A stretch of 64,000 nucleotides of DNA from Planktomarina sp. (GCA_020630015.1 JAHDCF010000003.1:54124-118123); one strand, 5' to 3'. Positions 14,702 through 25,696 are shown, counted from the first letter of the stretch. Translations and numbers: made by a program. The notes: generated from the letters alone by a model not told the origin.

Positions 14702-17700
14702 CTGTTCTGGTACCAGAATTTCACGTTTCCCAACATGATTAGCTGCACTCACAAGACCGCTGTCTTCCATTTGTTCAACCAAACGTGCGGCTTTGTTGTA
14801 TCCAATCGCCAATTTGCGCTGGATATAGCTGGTGGAGCATTTGCGATCTTTGATCACGATCTGAACGGCCGTGTCGTAAAGTGCATCTTCTCCGTCTGTG
14901 TTTCCGCCAAGGCCAAGAACCGCATCAATGCTGCTTTCTTTGTCTTCATCAGGGCCATCCACAACACCTGAAAGGTATTTTGGTGGTCCGAAGGCTTTTT
15001 GATGGTTCACCACCTCTTCTACTTCTTCGTCAGAACAGAAGGGTCCGTGCACGCGCGTGATTTTTCCACCACCCGCCATATACAACATGTCACCCATGCC
15101 AAGCAGTTGTTCTGCCCCCATTTCCCCAAGGATTGTCCGGCTGTCGACTTTGGATGTCACTTGGAAGGAAATCCGGGTTGGGAAGTTCGCCTTGATGGTG
15201 CCCGTAATGACATCCACCGACGGGCGTTGGGTTGCCATGATCAAGTGGATGCCGGATGCCCGCGCCATCTGCGCCAATCGTTGAATACAAGCTTCAATTT
15301 CTTTACCGGCAACCATCATCAGGTCTGCCATCTCGTCTACGATTACAACGATATACGGCAGTTTTTCTGGTGCGAATTCCTCTGTTTCGAATATGGGTTC
15401 GCCTGTTTCGTCGTCAAATCCGGTTTGAACGGTTCGGCTAAACAGTTCCCCTTTTTCAAGGGCGTCTTTAACGCGGCTGTTGTACCCGTCGATATTCCGC
15501 ACGCCCATCTTAGACATTTTGCGGTAGCGATCTTCCATTTCTCCAACGACCCATTTCAAAGCCACAACTGCCTTCTTTGGATCTGTCACCACAGGTGACA
15601 ACAAATGCGGAATTCCATCATATACACTCAGTTCCAGCATTTTGGGATCAATCATGATCATTCGGCATTCATCTGGTGTCAGCTTATAAAGAAGCGACAA
15701 GATCATTGTGTTGATCGCCACCGATTTACCTGAACCAGTGGTCCCAGCAATCAGCAGGTGGGGCATCTTAGCCAAGTTTGCCACAATCGGCTGACCACCA
15801 ATATCTTTGCCCAAAGCGAGCGGGAGTTTATGGTTTCCATCACCGAAATCGCGTGCGGAAAGGATTTCGCGCAAAGCAACGATTTCACGATTTTCGTTAG
15901 GCAATTCGATCCCAATGACCGAACGTCCAGGTACGGTGCTGACACGTGTTGCCAATGCGGACATGGAACGGGCAATATCATCGGCCAAACCGATTACACG
16001 GCTTGCCTTCAGACCGGGTGCTGGTTCCAATTCATACATGGTCACCACTGGCCCGGGACGAACCGAAACAATATCCCCTTTTACACCGTAGTCATCCAAA
16101 ACAGTTTCAAGCATTCGGGCGTTTTCTTCCAACGCTTCGTTCGACAGAACATGACGTTCAACGCGATCAGGATTCATTAGAAGCGACAATGGGGGTGTTT
16201 CGTACGCCGTAGGTTCAGGCGCTTCGAACTTCATCTTTGGTTCTGCTTCCGAAACAGCTTGCTTGGATTTTGGAACTGGTTTTTGTGACCGGGGTCTGAT
16301 CAACGGCTGATGAATTGGGGTCGAGGAAACTTCTTCCTCTGGGGCAATTGTATTTGCCTCCGCCACTGAGACGGGTGCCACAGGTTGTTGGGTCATCGGT
16401 TGTTGCGGCATCGCTTCAGCCACCTGCGCGATTTGTGTGGCAACGGGTGTCAATGATTGCGGTTCTTCCGTTGGAACCGCTTCAAATGCATCATCAAAGA
16501 TGTTGTCATCTTCTTCGATTTGAACCATTGGCGCTTCTTCGGCAATTGCAATTTCGGGTACGGCTCGCTCTGGCATCGGCGCAAACGGCGACCCTGTTTC
16601 GACCGGTGTTTGAATATTGGGCTGCATCGCAGTTGAAGCGGTTTGCAAGATCATCGGATCAGGACCAACAGGTTTTGCTGACAACATCGGTTCAGATCGC
16701 AATGATGGCTCTGTCGACGGTGCTTGCGACATTTTTGCATTAATCGCATGCGTAATTTTTTGACGAATTCGATCATCATTCAAAGGTGCCACTGCTTGCA
16801 CCTCTGCATGGCCCATCGGAATTTCGTTCTGCACCGTTTGCGGTTCCGGATCACGTTTCAAAAGGCTGGGCATTTTAGCCAGCATCGTCTGCGCGACTGA
16901 AGGTTTCTGCGGCGCAACTTCGACTGGTTGTGCAATCGGCGCTGCAATCGGTGTTTCAACAACGCTTTGCACGGGTGCATTTTCGACAGGTGGATTTGCA
17001 CGGATAATCGATGCAACTCTCTGGTTTTCAATTGTTTTTTGCCGCCCAAAGCTTTGTTGATCAAAAGGTGATTCCGGCTCTCTGGATTGACCAAATGAAG
17101 ACCGGTCAAATCCACGAATACTTGTCCAAAGGGCAACACCACCGGCAACAGCCAAGGACCCCCAATGAATGGATTTTCTGAATGCAGCTTGAAGCTCAGC
17201 GATGGTGACACCGCAAACAAACAGCCCCAAAACAAGGGAACCAATCCCAAACAACACAGAACAAAGGTTAGCCCCAAATCCAGCGGATCCCGGCAATACC
17301 AATAAAAGCATGTGCAGCGCACTGTCACCAAACAGCCCACCCAAAGAAAAACTGTGCAACCAAACTTCTGAAGGCGTCAAAGTTGCAGCGTAAATCGCAC
17401 TGACCGCCACAAAAACAGGCGCGTACATGGTGCGGTTAAACATACGGTCAAGACCGCGTAGCAACAGCAGACGCATCCCCCAAACCAAAAACACAATGGC
17501 AATGGCCCAACTACCGAACCCAAGGATTTTCAAAAGTGGCGCAGCAACCGAGGCACCAAAACGGCCAGTCCAATTGTTTACGCCTGTTTCCCCTGACACA
17601 AGCCATGTCGCATCCTCAGAAGAATAAGTTGCAATCATCAACGTCAAAAACAGACCAACCGCTATGAATAGCCCGCCTGTTAGTTCGCGACCACGCTTTT

Positions 17701-17761
17701 CTAGAAAAGCTTGTGTACCTGCGTCCAAAAGCGGGTCTCGCCCGCGGGTTGGATATGCCAT
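14696..17761 (-). CDS. ftsK: DNA translocase FtsK
   Basis: 1021 aa. FtsK anchors at the septum and pumps DNA to finish chromosome segregation. Order: four N-terminal membrane segments (about 30-190); a Pro/Gln/Glu-rich linker (about 230-540, many PVA, QP and APM repeats); then the alpha/beta motor with Walker A GTTGSGKS (Lys679), [12 protein letters not shown] and the [13 protein letters not shown] motif; and a C-terminal gamma winged helix ([22 protein letters not shown]) that reads KOPS. Start is the ATG at 17761, behind GAGGG; the aminotransferase stop lies 14 bases upstream. It is complete. Confidence 0.95.
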   Translation of the reverse strand: MAYPTRGRDPLLDAGTQAFLEKRGRELTGGLFIAVGLFLTLMIATYSSEDATWLVSGETGVNNWTGRFGASVAAPLLKILGFGSWAIAIVFLVWGMRLLLLRGLDRMFNRTMYAPVFVAVSAIYAATLTPSEVWLHSFSLGGLFGDSALHMLLLVLPGSAGFGANLCSVLFGIGSLVLGLFVCGVTIAELQAAFRKSIHWGSLAVAGGVALWTSIRGFDRSSFGQSREPESPFDQQSFGRQKTIENQRVASIIRANPPVENAPVQSVVETPIAAPIAQPVEVAPQKPSVAQTMLAKMPSLLKRDPEPQTVQNEIPMGHAEVQAVAPLNDDRIRQKITHAINAKMSQAPSTEPSLRSEPMLSAKPVGPDPMILQTASTAMQPNIQTPVETGSPFAPMPERAVPEIAIAEEAPMVQIEEDDNIFDDAFEAVPTEEPQSLTPVATQIAQVAEAMPQQPMTQQPVAPVSVAEANTIAPEEEVSSTPIHQPLIRPRSQKPVPKSKQAVSEAEPKMKFEAPEPTAYETPPLSLLMNPDRVERHVLSNEALEENARMLETVLDDYGVKGDIVSVRPGPVVTMYELEPAPGLKASRVIGLADDIARSMSALATRVSTVPGRSVIGIELPNENREIVALREILSARDFGDGNHKLPLALGKDIGGQPIVANLAKMPHLLIAGTTGSGKSVAINTMILSLLYKLTPDECRMIMIDPKMLELSVYDGIPHLLSPVVTDPKKAVVALKWVVGEMEDRYRKMSKMGVRNIDGYNSRVKDALEKGELFSRTVQTGFDDETGEPIFETEEFAPEKLPYIVVIVDEMADLMMVAGKEIEACIQRLAQMARASGIHLIMATQRPSVDVITGTIKANFPTRISFQVTSKVDSRTILGEMGAEQLLGMGDMLYMAGGGKITRVHGPFCSDEEVEEVVNHQKAFGPPKYLSGVVDGPDEDKESSIDAVLGLGGNTDGEDALYDTAVQIVIKDRKCSTSYIQRKLAIGYNKAARLVEQMEDSGLVSAANHVGKREILVPEQG

Positions 17762-17774
17762 GTAACCCTCAACA

Positions 17775-18938
17775 TCATTCGTACAGGCAGTCACGAATAA
17801 TAGTTAACCCGCGCTGCGTTTCTTTTATTGGAGCCACCAAAGCGACCCTTATGTAGCCGTCACCGGGGTTCTGCTCATTTGCGGTTTGTCCCAGATATGA
17901 TCCCGGTAACACCCGCACCCCAGTTTCTTGCCAAAGTTTTAACGCAGCAGCCTCGCCATCTTCGACGGGCAGCCACAGAAAAAATCCGGCCTCAGGAGAG
18001 ACATACGAATTAATCCCGGCGAAAATGTGGTCAGCCGCCTTAAATTTGTCACAATACAGTTGCCGGTTGGCAACAACGTGGTCTTCATCTGCCCAAACTT
18101 TGGCAGAAACCGCCTGAATTGGGCCCGGAACTGGGCAACCGGCATAAGCCCGCAACGATTTGATTCGGTTAATGTTTTCAGGGCCTGACGCCACAAAACC
18201 CGATCGAAGCCCCGGTAAATTCGATCGTTTTGACAGTGAATGGAAGATTACAACACGTTCCGGATCAGCGCCAAGTTGTTGGGCCACCTGCAACGCACCG
18301 GGGGGTGCGTCCGCACGGTAAATCTCTGAGTAACATTCGTCTGAAAAAACCTTGAAGTCATAGGCTTCGGCCATCCCGATCAGACGTTCCAAATAGGCAC
18401 GATCTGCGACGGCGCCCTGCGGATTGGACGGTGTGCACAGGAAAAAAGCCTGTGTCGCGCCCAAGGTTTCTGCATCCAATGCATCCAAATCGGGCAAATA
18501 TCCCGTCTCTCGCGTACACGGGAGGTATACGGATTCGGCCCCGACCGACATCGCTGCCACGGTATAAACTTGATAAAACGGATTAGGCATGAGGATCTTA
18601 CCCCCATCCACCAAAGCCATCACGGCATTATAAAGCCCCTCGCGCGTGCCGTTCAAAGCCATCACTTGCGTGTCGGGATCAACAGTCGCTTCAAAGCGCA
18701 ACTTCAACCAGTTGGCAATCGACTGGCGCAACTCGGGAATGCCATTGTTGTCGGGATAGCTGTTGAACCCAGAAATCGCCGCATTCAACTCTTCGCCCAC
18801 CCACGTCGGGAATTTGTGCTTGGGTTCACCAATCGTCATGTTGATGACAGGCCCACCGGGCTTGTGCCCATCCAACAGGGCCCGCAGGCGCGGCCAAGTC
18901 GCCTCTGGCAGGGCATCGAAACGGGTTGGGTAAGTCAT
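17775..18938 (-). CDS. dapC: class I/II aminotransferase, probable succinyldiaminopimelate aminotransferase (DapC-like)
   Basis: 387 aa fold-type I PLP enzyme. The PLP Lys is Lys237 in [27 protein letters not shown] is the pattern I associate with DapC-type enzymes that transaminate N-succinyl-2-amino-6-ketopimelate in lysine and peptidoglycan synthesis. The [11 protein letters not shown] and [10 protein letters not shown] motifs are also there. It lies directly upstream of ftsK, consistent with an envelope role. A general aspartate-type aminotransferase cannot be excluded. No gene is seen in the 193 bases behind it. Confidence 0.75.
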   Translation of the reverse strand: MTYPTRFDALPEATWPRLRALLDGHKPGGPVINMTIGEPKHKFPTWVGEELNAAISGFNSYPDNNGIPELRQSIANWLKLRFEATVDPDTQVMALNGTREGLYNAVMALVDGGKILMPNPFYQVYTVAAMSVGAESVYLPCTRETGYLPDLDALDAETLGATQAFFLCTPSNPQGAVADRAYLERLIGMAEAYDFKVFSDECYSEIYRADAPPGALQVAQQLGADPERVVIFHSLSKRSNLPGLRSGFVASGPENINRIKSLRAYAGCPVPGPIQAVSAKVWADEDHVVANRQLYCDKFKAADHIFAGINSYVSPEAGFFLWLPVEDGEAAALKLWQETGVRVLPGSYLGQTANEQNPGDGYIRVALVAPIKETQRGLTIIRDCLYE

Positions 18939-19131
18939 GGCAAAGGCGTCCTATTTTGCGACATTTTAATGCGAATTTCTGGGGGGGTGTCTAGAGGTAT
19001 GGTTCAAGGAACGCTTTAGAAACCATCAGGCCGACACGAATTTTTGCTTTCAAGTTCGCACAAAAATCTCAACACCAATTTGGATAGTTTGGAAAACCAA
19101 GATACGTTCATCTCGCTAACAATGCAGGTCC

Positions 19132-20088
19132 TCAAAGATCTGTTTGATTAGCTTGATGTGCTTCATAACCTGCTTCAAGTTCGCTTTTCAAAAACTCTCC
19201 AAAATTTATGGAGTCAAATTTTGATTCACCTGTTCCGGGCAAAGGGGCGATGCTTGCACTGACGTGGGGATCAAAGAAAAATGGAACAGAATACCTGTCC
19301 CGCCCGGTTGTGTTAATCACCCGATGAGGCGTTGAACGCAGTTTTCCATTCGACATTCTGTGCAACATGTCACCAACATTTACTATGAAGGCATCCTCAC
19401 GCGGAGGCACATCAATCCAGTGACCGGCGGGCGTTTGGACCTGCAACCCACCGACATCATCTTGCGCCAACAAAGTTAAACAGCCGAAATCAGTATGCGG
19501 TGCAGATCCATACAGATCTTCTGGGGCATGTGGAGGTTGTGGTGGATAATACAGCAATCGCAGCCAAATTGTTGGGATTTCAAAGGCTTTGAGGATGGTT
19601 TTGTCCGAAACATCGATTGCATCCAATGCCAACTCCAAAAGGCTTCTACCAAGCTGCGTCATTGCGTCTGCATAGGCTTCGCATGTCTGACGAAATTGTG
19701 GGTTGGCTGGCCATTGATTTGGTCCGGACAGATAAACCTCTGGATCGGTTTTTGCATCCTCGCGCATCATCATAAAGGATGCAGATTGATTTGGTTTTGT
19801 GACTTCTGCCAATTCGGAATTCACATCTGTCGACGTATTAATGGCGATATATCCACGATGGTTTGAATTGAGCGCAATCAATTTTTTTTTAGCGAAAGCC
19901 AAACGGTGAAAATCTTTTGATACGGCGAATACAGCCTGACGCAACTTGTTGGGCACCCCATGATTAATGACGTAACTGAAACCTGTTTCACCGTAAGCTT
20001 TTGCAAAGGCAGCGGCCAAACTGGTTGTATCTTCGCCCCTTATCAATGGTGCCAAATCAAGGACCGGTATTTCAGTGAACTCTGCCAT
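19132..20088 (-). CDS. 2-oxoglutarate/Fe(II)-dependent oxygenase (isopenicillin N synthase-like)
   Basis: 318 aa. It has the N-terminal DIOX_N region (IPVLDLAPLIRGED) and a C-terminal 2OG-Fe(II) domain with iron ligands His198, Asp200 (PHTDFGCLTLL) and His255 (STPHRVINT). The 2-oxoglutarate-binding Arg265-x-Ser267 is in DRYSVPFFFDP. It would hydroxylate or oxidise a small molecule in the cytoplasm; bacterial members have varied, mostly unknown substrates. It stands alone, divergent from the next gene across a 207-base region. Confidence 0.88.
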   Translation of the reverse strand: MAEFTEIPVLDLAPLIRGEDTTSLAAAFAKAYGETGFSYVINHGVPNKLRQAVFAVSKDFHRLAFAKKKLIALNSNHRGYIAINTSTDVNSELAEVTKPNQSASFMMMREDAKTDPEVYLSGPNQWPANPQFRQTCEAYADAMTQLGRSLLELALDAIDVSDKTILKAFEIPTIWLRLLYYPPQPPHAPEDLYGSAPHTDFGCLTLLAQDDVGGLQVQTPAGHWIDVPPREDAFIVNVGDMLHRMSNGKLRSTPHRVINTTGRDRYSVPFFFDPHVSASIAPLPGTGESKFDSINFGEFLKSELEAGYEAHQANQTDL

Positions 20089-20295
20089 CGGTCATCTCCA
20101 AAGTGTCTGTTGGCGCCCGCGATTAGTTTTGCTTTGGCACTTTAATTCCCACCCTTCAAACGACAACATGATTGGGCCAACCGCAAGCCTATCTATTTGC
20201 CAATCTCGATAAAGCCTATAAACTCTCTCAAAAAAGAAGAGCGGACCAGCCGCTATCAGCAGTGTTTATTTTGTTTTCTACAGGAAGTTTTGTTC

Positions 20296-21264
20296 ATGGC
20301 TTACATTCCCCGTTTCCCGATCGTTGCCATCTTGGCTTTTGCCACTCTGCCTTTGCACGCAACAGCCCAAAGCATTTCGGTGCCCAAGTGGCTGGCCCCG
20401 CATGTGGGTTTTAATGACGGCCAAATTGCCCCGGTGGTTCTGGAACGGGCGCGCGCTCTACATCAGGAAAAATTGCGTTCCGGCAAAGTAACAAACCCTT
20501 GCTTTTTTGCCATGGATGCAACCCGGCCCAGCACAACACCGAATGGCGACGTCAGCCGCAGGTTTTATGTGATTTGTGAGGGGCAACGCACATTTCGTGC
20601 GGTGTCATCTGGGTATGGCAGCGGTCGTGATATTCCCAAAGCGAACTTCAGAAATGGTCGCCAATGCGCCAAACATTTCAGCAACGCTGAAGGATCCAAT
20701 CTGACCTCAGGAGGGTCATATGTAACGTCTGAGGTGCGCACCTCATACAAAGGATATTTTAGTGAAGGTGGCCAGACAAAACCATTTGTACGTCCCTTCT
20801 TGGCGTTTGATGGTGAAGGCGAAAACAAGAATGCACGCAAGCGTTTCATCGGTGGGCATGAGGCCACATTTTTGCGGTCACAATGTCTTTTGAAACGACC
20901 TAACAGCAAATATGCAAATGATGATGGCTTCGTTCGGTTTGGGCGTTTGGTTAATTATTCTGCCGGTCGTAGCAACGGTTGCACAACTTGGACGTCAGAA
21001 AGTTCTGATCTTATGATGCGTTTGGCGAAAGATAATCCAACAACTTTGTATATCTATCCTGAATCCAAAGATATCAAAGCCGTGGCAAGTGCTGTGAAAA
21101 AGCGTCAGTCGGTTTCGGCGGCTGGGCTGTACTGGAACGCAACCTGTTTGGCCAACATCGGAACTCCGCAATTCTGGTCAAAGCGAAAATTGGAACCGAT
21201 GATTAAACGGTGGCGCAGATCCCTAACACCAAGTCCACGCAAAGAATTACCGATCTGTCAGTAA
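20296..21264 (+). CDS. secreted murein L,D-transpeptidase catalytic-domain-like protein
   Basis: 322 aa from the ATG at 20296, behind AGGAAG; an in-frame upstream extension lacks a signal and is discarded. A signal peptide ends near HATAQ (about 25). The centre holds FYVICEGQRTFRAVSSGYGSGR and the C-terminal half GRSNGCTTW with Cys229, resembling the S-x-GC catalytic motif of the YkuD_2 family. It would act on periplasmic peptidoglycan cross-links. Assignment rests on these motifs alone, so a related non-catalytic role is possible. Several extra Cys could form disulfides. Confidence 0.65.
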   Translation: MAYIPRFPIVAILAFATLPLHATAQSISVPKWLAPHVGFNDGQIAPVVLERARALHQEKLRSGKVTNPCFFAMDATRPSTTPNGDVSRRFYVICEGQRTFRAVSSGYGSGRDIPKANFRNGRQCAKHFSNAEGSNLTSGGSYVTSEVRTSYKGYFSEGGQTKPFVRPFLAFDGEGENKNARKRFIGGHEATFLRSQCLLKRPNSKYANDDGFVRFGRLVNYSAGRSNGCTTWTSESSDLMMRLAKDNPTTLYIYPESKDIKAVASAVKKRQSVSAAGLYWNATCLANIGTPQFWSKRKLEPMIKRWRRSLTPSPRKELPICQ

Positions 21265-21362
21265 CTGGCACATAGGACCAGTGCTTCCCAAGCTTGTGTC
21301 GCAAACAGTAAAGCGTTGGGGTTGCGGATATATGACAAGTTCCTGTCAAACGGGACTATAAA

Positions 21363-22280
21363 ATGACTGCATCCTCTGCACCTGCCGGAAATACATCCAC
21401 CAGAACGACGGGTATTCTTTTTGTATTCGCAGCTGGTGTTTTGTGGTCAACGGTCGGTCTTGGAATTCGAATGATAGAGGACGCTGTGGTTTGGCAGATT
21501 CTATTTTATCGCTCGATCAGTTTATCGATTTTTTTGTACATCGTTATTCGAATACGCACCGGTCAAAGCCCGTTTGAACAAATAAGAAAGGCTGGCGTTC
21601 CATCGGTTGTTGCTGGATTGGCGCTGGTGGCCGCATATTCAGGTGGTATTTATGCAATCCAACACACCTCTGTCGCGAATGCCCTTCTATTGTTTGCAAC
21701 GGCACCATTTTTCACAGCAATCTTAGGCCGATTTATTCTGAAAGAAACCGTTCGCTCAGCAACATGGGCCGCAATCGCCATTGCCATCTGCGGCATCGCA
21801 ATCATGGTGTCTGGCGGCGATAAACTGAACACCATACACGGATGTTTGGCAGCCGTCGGATCAGCCCTCGGTTTCGCAATATTTACCGTTGCGTTGCGTT
21901 GGGGGCGAACCGGGGAAATGCTGCCTTCTGTCTTTTTGTCAGGCCTTTTTGCAATCGGCATCACGTTTGTTGTTTGCCAAACACTGGGTTTGTCTTTGAT
22001 CTTAAACCCGCGTGATGGTGGAATTGCGATGGGAATGGGCGTTTTCCAAGTTGGTGCGGGCTTGATCCTATACACCCTTGGATCACGAAGTTTACCTGCA
22101 GCCGAACTTGCGCTTTTGTCATTGGCGGAAGTGTTGCTTGGCCCCTTGTGGGTCTGGATGTTTTTGGGAGAGGGTGCAGGGGTGAATACGCTTATCGGCG
22201 GATTCATCCTTTTGATTGCAATTGTTGGCAATGCACTGTCAGGCAAGCGACGAAAACCACCACCGATAACCTCGCCGTGA
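21363..22280 (+). CDS. EamA/DMT-family transporter
   Basis: 305 aa with ten predicted membrane segments in two EamA repeats (about 18-145 and 160-295). It has the GVLWSTVGLGIRM start and the second-repeat pattern LALLSLAEVLLGPLWVWMFLGE, which is strong for this family. It is an inner-membrane exporter or importer of unknown metabolite. It stands alone with its own start, 98 bases after the transpeptidase-like gene, and converges on an amidase gene 23 bases away. Confidence 0.88.
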   Translation: MTASSAPAGNTSTRTTGILFVFAAGVLWSTVGLGIRMIEDAVVWQILFYRSISLSIFLYIVIRIRTGQSPFEQIRKAGVPSVVAGLALVAAYSGGIYAIQHTSVANALLLFATAPFFTAILGRFILKETVRSATWAAIAIAICGIAIMVSGGDKLNTIHGCLAAVGSALGFAIFTVALRWGRTGEMLPSVFLSGLFAIGITFVVCQTLGLSLILNPRDGGIAMGMGVFQVGAGLILYTLGSRSLPAAELALLSLAEVLLGPLWVWMFLGEGAGVNTLIGGFILLIAIVGNALSGKRRKPPPITSP

Positions 22281-22303
22281 CCAATTCATAGATTTGACAA
22301 TGC

Positions 22304-23632
22304 CTATGCCAGTGCCGCTTCTGCTGCTGCACCTAATCTCAACAGCCGCTCTTCTGAATTTGGTGACGACACAAACATAATCCCAGTTGATGGCAATCCT
22401 GTGGGCAAGGTCAAGGCGCAAGACCCCATCAAGTTGCCAATCCGCGTATTGCGCAAAGCCAACAGATTTTCTGTGACGTAATATTCACTGTCGCTCATTA
22501 AACGATCCAAGTTTGGTGGCAAAATTGGCGACGATGGCATGATGATAGCGTCAAATCCACTCGTTGCCGTTTCAAATTCTGCACGACAGGTATCGATGGT
22601 TTGCCACGCGGCAACGAAGTCTGCAGCAGAAACATCCGCCCCACCCCGAAACCGCGCCAAAATTTCGGGGAACATTTTTTCGGGCGCTGCCTCGATTTCA
22701 TCTTTCCAGGTGCCGTATGCCTCAGGCGCAAAAAGGATCGGCGAAAGTGCCATCGCCGAACTGACCATTGGCAGTTCAATCCCTTCGACGCGCGCACCCA
22801 TATTTTCAAGCCGTTCAACTGCGCTTCGAAATCCCGCCATTGGCGCATCACGAATGTCATCCATCGCAATGGTTTCACAAACCCCCAAACGCACCCCCTC
22901 TAAGGTTGCCCCGGTCAGGTTCACAGGTTTGGTTCCCTCGATCGCAGCCAGCATAAGGGCAGCATCTTCAACGGTTCGACACAGCGGCCCGATGGTATCT
23001 AATCGGGCGCACAAGGGGACGATACCATCCAATGCAATTCGGCCGGATGTCGTTTTAAGGCCAACAAGATCATTCCAAGCCGAAGGAATACGAACGGATC
23101 CCCCCGTGTCAGATCCAATGGAGGCCGCTGCCAGCCCAAAAGCAACGGATGCCGCTGACCCTGACGACGATCCTCCAGATACAGCATCGTGATCATTCAC
23201 ACAGGGTGATGTTGCAGTAATTGGATTCAAACCCAATCCTGAAAATGCCAACTCCGACATATGCACCTTTCCGAGGCACACCAAACCCAATGCGGTCGCA
23301 TTCGTAAGAATGGGGGCATCATGTTCAGGCACACGTCCTTTAAGCAAAGCAGTTCCCGCCTCGGTCGGTATGTCGGCGCTATCGACAAGATCTTTCCAAC
23401 TGATGGGCACCCCATCCAATGGCGACAACCGCGAGCCAGATTTTGCACGTGCGCTTGCGGCCGCGGCCTCAGCCCGCGCGCGATCCGGTGTGACGGCACT
23501 GTAAATTCGATCGCGAAAGGGATGTGTTTCGATTGCCCCCAGATATTCCTCTGTCAGGTCGATGGGATCGATATCTCCTGTCTGTATCCCACGACCAAGG
23601 GATGCAGCACTCATTTCCAACCAACGTTTCAT
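22304..23632 (-). CDS. amidase-signature family hydrolase
   Basis: 442 aa from the ATG at 23632 (GGGATT site; the Met at 23614 is possible). It has the Ser-cisSer-Lys triad: Lys80 (PISWKDLVD), the GGSSSGSAA loop with Ser155, and nucleophile Ser179 (SDTGGSVRIP). It hydrolyses a C-N amide bond. The substrate is unknown; GatA is unlikely because gatB/gatC are absent nearby and the C-terminal region is short. It is divergent from the UbiH-type gene about 80 bases away. Confidence 0.87.
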   Translation of the reverse strand: MKRWLEMSAASLGRGIQTGDIDPIDLTEEYLGAIETHPFRDRIYSAVTPDRARAEAAAASARAKSGSRLSPLDGVPISWKDLVDSADIPTEAGTALLKGRVPEHDAPILTNATALGLVCLGKVHMSELAFSGLGLNPITATSPCVNDHDAVSGGSSSGSAASVAFGLAAASIGSDTGGSVRIPSAWNDLVGLKTTSGRIALDGIVPLCARLDTIGPLCRTVEDAALMLAAIEGTKPVNLTGATLEGVRLGVCETIAMDDIRDAPMAGFRSAVERLENMGARVEGIELPMVSSAMALSPILFAPEAYGTWKDEIEAAPEKMFPEILARFRGGADVSAADFVAAWQTIDTCRAEFETATSGFDAIIMPSSPILPPNLDRLMSDSEYYVTENLLALRNTRIGNLMGSCALTLPTGLPSTGIMFVSSPNSEERLLRLGAAAEAALA

Positions 23633-23715
23633 GTGATCAATCCCTTTCGTTGAAAACAGCGTAACGTTGCCGCAGGTGCTGGACAATGGGGGCAAGTCGT
23701 TTCTAAGTGCAGGAT

Positions 23716-24933
23716 ATGGAAAGTTCCGTGATCATTGTTGGGGGCGGTTTGAACGGCTCCACCCTTGCCTTGGCACTTGCAGGTGCCGGCATAGGTGTAA
23801 CATTGATTGATGCCTCTGATCCCGCTGACCTTCGACGAAATAATTTTGACGGACGAAGTTATGCGATTTCAGCTGCGAGTAGCAAAATGTTAGGCGCCTT
23901 GGGCATTTGGGATCAAATCTCAAAAGATGCTCAACCCATGTTCGAAATCAAAGCAACCGATGGCCAAGTGGGTGAAGGGCCCGGGCCTTTCTTTTTACAC
24001 TTCGATCACGTCGAAGCCGGCGACGGCCCGATGGGATATATTGTTGAAGATCGTTTTCTTCGGCAAACGCTTTTGAAAATGGTCGAACTGGCCAAAATAA
24101 AATATTTACCTCAGACCAAAGTGGTCGACCAAAGGGTTGGCCCAGTTGGGGTTGAAGTGACAACAGAAAAAGGAAAGCGCGTTGAAGCGCAACTTTTGAT
24201 CGGCGCTGATGGACGAACCTCTGGCACCGCTGAACGGGCAAAACTGAAGCGGCTGAAATGGGGGTATGATCAAACGTCCCTTGTTTGCGCAATTGAACAC
24301 GAAAAACCTCACAATGGTATTGCACATCAGTTTTTCATGCCTGCCGGCCCACTGGCCATATTGCCCCTTACCGGATATCGCAGCTCAATCGTTTGGACCG
24401 AAAAATCAGATACGGCCGCCGCAATCAACGCTTTGGATGACGCGGCGTATTTAGATATACTGCGCCCCAGATTTGGTGATTTCCTTGGCGAAATCGCTTT
24501 GACCGGTGACAGATACACATATCCTTTGGGATTGGTTTTGGCGCATGAATTAATCACAGATCGGATCGCCCTTGTCGGGGATTCCGCCCATGGGATGCAT
24601 CCGATCGCGGGCCAGGGGCTCAACGCAGGATTAAAAGATGTTGCAGCCATTTCCCAACTTTTGGTTGAGGCCAAACGCAGGGGGCAAGATCTTGGGTCAG
24701 CAAGCATCTTGCAAGAATATCAAAGGTGGCGGCGTTCCGATAACCTGACGTTGGCCATTGCCACGGATGGGTTCAATAGGTTGTTTTCAAATCAAAGTTC
24801 GATGTTAAGAACCCTGCGGGGTTTGGGAATGGGGATCGTAAACACCATCCCTTCGTTTAGACGGGCATTTATGCAAGAGGCATCGGGCACCACGGGTGAT
24901 CTTCCAAAACTGTTACAAGGTAAGACGTTGTAA
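23716..24933 (+). CDS. UbiH/UbiF/COQ6-family FAD hydroxylase (ubiquinone biosynthesis)
   Basis: 405 aa from the ATG at 23716; a GTG three codons earlier is equally possible because no ideal ribosome site separates them. It has the FAD motif GGGLNGS near the N-terminus, the middle IGADGRTSGTAERAKL, and the second FAD motif VGDSAHGMHPIAGQGLNAGLKD. These are diagnostic of class A flavin hydroxylases of the UbiH family, which hydroxylate the ubiquinone ring. Position specificity (C1, C5 or C6) cannot be read. It is followed without a gap by a small membrane-anchored protein gene. Confidence 0.9.
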   Translation: MESSVIIVGGGLNGSTLALALAGAGIGVTLIDASDPADLRRNNFDGRSYAISAASSKMLGALGIWDQISKDAQPMFEIKATDGQVGEGPGPFFLHFDHVEAGDGPMGYIVEDRFLRQTLLKMVELAKIKYLPQTKVVDQRVGPVGVEVTTEKGKRVEAQLLIGADGRTSGTAERAKLKRLKWGYDQTSLVCAIEHEKPHNGIAHQFFMPAGPLAILPLTGYRSSIVWTEKSDTAAAINALDDAAYLDILRPRFGDFLGEIALTGDRYTYPLGLVLAHELITDRIALVGDSAHGMHPIAGQGLNAGLKDVAAISQLLVEAKRRGQDLGSASILQEYQRWRRSDNLTLAIATDGFNRLFSNQSSMLRTLRGLGMGIVNTIPSFRRAFMQEASGTTGDLPKLLQGKTL

Positions 24934-25518
24934 ATGTTCAAACTGTTTAGGCTAATTATTTTGTTGGGTTTGCTGGCGATTGGGTTTTTGTTGATTGGCC
25001 CTGGGTTGCCGTTTGGAAAAAAGGCAGATGTCGCAACATCCGGTTCATTAACGTTTCCATACGAAGTCTCACAAAAATTGCGATTAAATCGTGCGGGACC
25101 CGAACTTATTGCAGAACTGTCTTCAACAGAATTGCTGCAATTTCTGAGCGCGGAATTTGCATCGGCCAAGATTCATCGCAAGGTAAGCGATCAACGCATT
25201 ACATCGCTTGAATTTTCAGGTCCCCGCACTGCGTTGGCACAAGGTGAAGCCAAGATACAATTGAATAAATATCTTGAAACCAAAGTACGATTTTCTGCAA
25301 CAATTCTGATCGATCATTCCGAACGGGATCTGATCGTAACTTATGACATAAATATCAACAATTTCCCGGGTGCGTTGGAAAAACCATTTGCGCGGCGCAT
25401 TGGCATGGAAAAAAGATTGCCTCGCGATTGTTTGAAAATTCGCGACATAAGATTTGAACCAAACTCTCAATATGCATTGAGTATGTCTGCATCCTGCAAC
25501 TGGGGTGAAATATTTTAG
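24934..25518 (+). CDS. conserved-looking protein with N-terminal membrane anchor, unknown function
   Basis: 194 aa. Residues 5-25 form a strong hydrophobic segment (an uncleaved anchor is more likely than a signal peptide), followed by a mostly beta, soluble domain with two Cys near the C-terminus (PRDCLKIRDI and SASCNWGEIF) that could form a disulfide outside the cytoplasm. I recognise no family. The ATG directly follows the UbiH-type stop codon, so the two are co-translated. It ends 4 bases before the convergent Trm112-like gene. Confidence 0.7.
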   Translation: MFKLFRLIILLGLLAIGFLLIGPGLPFGKKADVATSGSLTFPYEVSQKLRLNRAGPELIAELSSTELLQFLSAEFASAKIHRKVSDQRITSLEFSGPRTALAQGEAKIQLNKYLETKVRFSATILIDHSERDLIVTYDININNFPGALEKPFARRIGMEKRLPRDCLKIRDIRFEPNSQYALSMSASCNWGEIF

Positions 25519-25522
25519 ACCA

Positions 25523-25696
25523 TTAGTCGATTTCGCGGGCCTCACCCACCAACATGATGGGAATGCCATCACGAATGGGATAGGCCAGATGTGCCGATTT
25601 AGAAATCAGTTCTTGTGATTTGGCATCATACTTTAATGGTCCGCCTGATTGCGGACATATAAGCATTTCCAGCATCTTGGAGTCAAAATCGCTCAT
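25523..25696 (-). CDS. Trm112-family protein
   Basis: 57 aa, translated directly from the minus strand: it begins [20 protein letters not shown] and contains [20 protein letters not shown] at the end, the hallmark of bacterial Trm112/YcaR proteins. Eukaryotic Trm112 activates methyltransferases; the bacterial role is unclear. Of the zinc Cys in E. coli YcaR (CPxC plus one later Cys) only the first remains here (CPQS), so zinc binding is doubtful; this seems usual in alphaproteobacteria. The start overlaps the stop of the LON-domain gene (ATGA, 25693-25696). Confidence 0.88.
   Translation of the reverse strand: MSDFDSKMLEMLICPQSGGPLKYDAKSQELISKSAHLAYPIRDGIPIMLVGEAREID

Noticed and set aside
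16315..16743. 142-codon plus-strand frame opposite the ftsK linker
   Set aside because: Leu/Pro-rich product of the repetitive linker read backwards; no support.
16200..17060. Repeated PVA/QP/APM codons in the ftsK linker considered as a DNA repeat array
   Set aside because: They are irregular low-complexity codons typical of the FtsK linker, without a fixed repeat unit.
20130..20160. TTTGGCAC-like stretch behind the 2OG oxygenase gene, considered as sigma-54 promoter
   Set aside because: No TTGC at the right distance; only the -24 half is seen.
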